Shown: positions 5,904 through 7,080 of the stretch, piece by piece
How positions within the stretch are numbered: position 1 is the stretch's first letter
How the letters are laid out: the number at the start of each line of letters is the position of its first letter
Assembly: GCA_937898195.1 (NCBI GenBank)
Contig: CALEJD010000092.1
Coordinates: 1-7,080, forward strand
Source: an uncultured Clostridia bacterium
GTDB taxonomy: Bacteria; Bacillota; Clostridia; Oscillospirales; Acutalibacteraceae
Reading direction: 5' to 3'
DNA: 7,080 nt
Program-made: the position numbers and the translations under genes
The notes under the pieces: model-generated
Database searches by the model: none
Seen by the model: only the letters and a program-made list of their open reading frames with translations
What the model was told of the DNA's origin: nothing

Positions 5904-7080
5904 ATGTTTGAAATTAAAAACAAAGAATTTTATATGGATGGCAAGCCCATTAAAATTTATTCAGGTGCTATGCACTATTTCCGCACTGTGCCTGAATATT
6001 GGGAAGACCGTCTCACAAAATTAAAGTTGGCAGGATTCAACACAGTTGAGACATACACTTGTTGGAATCTTCACGAGCCAAAACCCGGTGAATTCCATTT
6101 TGATGGTATTCTCGACATTGAGCGTTTTATAAAAACTGCTCAAAAGGTTGGTCTTTATTGTATTGTAAGACCTGGTCCATACATCTGTGCTGAATGGGAT
6201 TTCGGCGGATTACCTGCTTGGTTGCTTAAAGATAAGAATATGCAAATTCGTTGTATGTACCCTGATTTTCTCACTTGCATTGAGCGTTATTACAAGGAAT
6301 TGCTTGGCAGATTAAAACCACTTTTAGAAACAAACGGTGGCAATATTATTATGATGCAAGTTGAAAACGAATATGGCTCTTATGGTAATGACAAGGACTA
6401 TCTTCGTTTCGTTGAAAAACTTACACGCGATTGCGGAATTGATGTGCCACTTTTTACATCTGACGGTAATTGGAAGAATATGCTTTCAGGTGGCTCATTA
6501 CCACATATTTATAAAGTTCTCAACTTTGGTTCTCGTGCTAAAACTGCTTTTAATTGCTTAAAGGATTTTGAGAATGACGGTCCTAATATGTGTGGCGAGT
6601 TCTGGTGCGGATGGTTTGACCACTGGAGAGATAAACACCACACAAGAAAACCTGAATCTGTTGTTAAAGAAGTGCAAGAATTCCTTGACTGTGGTGCAAG
6701 TTTTAACTTCTATATGTTCCACGGTGGTACAAACTTTGGTTTTAACGCAGGTGCCAACCATAATCCAGGTAGTGCTTATGAGCCAACAATCACAAGTTAT
6801 GACTACTGTGCATTACTTAACGAGTGGGGCGACTATACCCCTGCTTATCACGCAGTACGCGAATTGTTACATAAACACCAAGGACTCGAAAAGCAAGAAT
6901 TGTTGCCATCTCCAAAATTGCAGACAATTGGTAAAGTAGAACTTACTGAATCTGCAAGTCTTTTTGAAAATCTCGATGTAATCGGTGAAAAGCACAGAGT
7001 TGCTGTTCCTGAAAGTATGGAATATTTCGGTCAGAACTTCGGTATGATTTACTATGAAACAGTAATCAAAGGTCATTACG
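5904..7080 (+). CDS. Glycoside hydrolase family 35 beta-galactosidase (3' end outside window)
   Basis: The first 392 codons are present; the family is usually near 580-600 residues, so about two thirds is seen. The enzyme hydrolyses terminal beta-linked galactose from lactose, galacto-oligosaccharides or glycan chains by a retaining mechanism. The N-terminal (beta/alpha)8 barrel is complete: KIYSGAMHYFRTVPEYWEDRL (17-37) opens the barrel, ETYTCWNLHEP (49-59) and RPGPYICAEWDFGGLP (89-104) line the pocket, the acid/base is Glu156 in VENEYGSYG, and the nucleophile is Glu232 in GEFWCGWFDHW. MFHGGTNFGF (271-280) is another hallmark. From about residue 330 the beta domains begin. No signal peptide precedes the barrel, so the enzyme is cytosolic and must act on imported sugars. 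The ATG has AAGGGAG nine bases upstream, and the gene follows rlmD by 23 bases. Codon use matches its neighbours, and the frame is continuous to the window end. Confidence 0.96.
   Translation, partial: MFEIKNKEFYMDGKPIKIYSGAMHYFRTVPEYWEDRLTKLKLAGFNTVETYTCWNLHEPKPGEFHFDGILDIERFIKTAQKVGLYCIVRPGPYICAEWDFGGLPAWLLKDKNMQIRCMYPDFLTCIERYYKELLGRLKPLLETNGGNIIMMQVENEYGSYGNDKDYLRFVEKLTRDCGIDVPLFTSDGNWKNMLSGGSLPHIYKVLNFGSRAKTAFNCLKDFENDGPNMCGEFWCGWFDHWRDKHHTRKPESVVKEVQEFLDCGASFNFYMFHGGTNFGFNAGANHNPGSAYEPTITSYDYCALLNEWGDYTPAYHAVRELLHKHQGLEKQELLPSPKLQTIGKVELTESASLFENLDVIGEKHRVAVPESMEYFGQNFGMIYYETVIKGHY

Noticed and set aside
6361..6939. Open frames in other phases within the GH35 region
   Set aside because: The continuous frame from 5904 to the window end encodes a clear GH35 enzyme with both catalytic glutamates, so these are shadows.
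1..7080. Search for a new mobile or defence system across the whole window
   Set aside because: No transposase, integrase, direct repeats, CRISPR-like spacing, nuclease or toxin-antitoxin motifs were seen; codon use and base composition look uniform.

Overview
The window looks like chromosomal DNA from a low-GC Firmicute of the class Clostridia, probably a gut-type Oscillospiraceae or Eubacteriales relative. The evidence is AT-rich DNA, strong GGAG/GAGG-type ribosome binding sites, consensus sigma-A-like promoters, U-tract terminators, and closest-feeling protein styles (a clostridial FabG/YmfI-like SDR, a large CapD/PglF-type dehydratase, an intracellular GH35 beta-galactosidase). This placement is by recognition only; no database search was done.

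Layout, left to right. 1-164 is the 3' end of glyceraldehyde-3-phosphate dehydrogenase (+), closed by a strong terminator. 283-1008 is a short-chain dehydrogenase (-) with its own terminator hairpin downstream and an extended -10 promoter upstream. 1169-1244 is a complete tRNA-Thr(CGT) gene (+) with a near-consensus promoter. A bidirectional terminator separates it from a leftward pair: a 626-aa membrane-anchored nucleotide-sugar dehydratase (2388-4268) followed 35 bases later by the branched-chain aminotransferase ilvE (1288-2352). From a divergent promoter region at about 4293-4383 a rightward group begins: an uncharacterised 104-aa protein (4412-4726), an RlmD/RumA-type 23S rRNA uracil-C5 methyltransferase (4729-5880) and a GH35 beta-galactosidase (5904 to beyond the window).

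Functionally this is mostly housekeeping and carbohydrate metabolism: central glycolysis, tRNA supply, branched-chain amino acid synthesis, surface-glycan sugar-nucleotide synthesis, rRNA modification and beta-galactoside hydrolysis. The two operons look like loose combinations of genes rather than one pathway. I found no CRISPR array, transposase, phage gene, toxin-antitoxin pair or defence system. The points most worth following up are the uncharacterised 104-aa protein coupled to rlmD, the inverted repeat and terminator-like hairpin around the tRNA-Thr promoter and leader, the possible EF-P-modification role of the SDR, and the GGGGCGATT hairpin that resembles a dispersed repeat.
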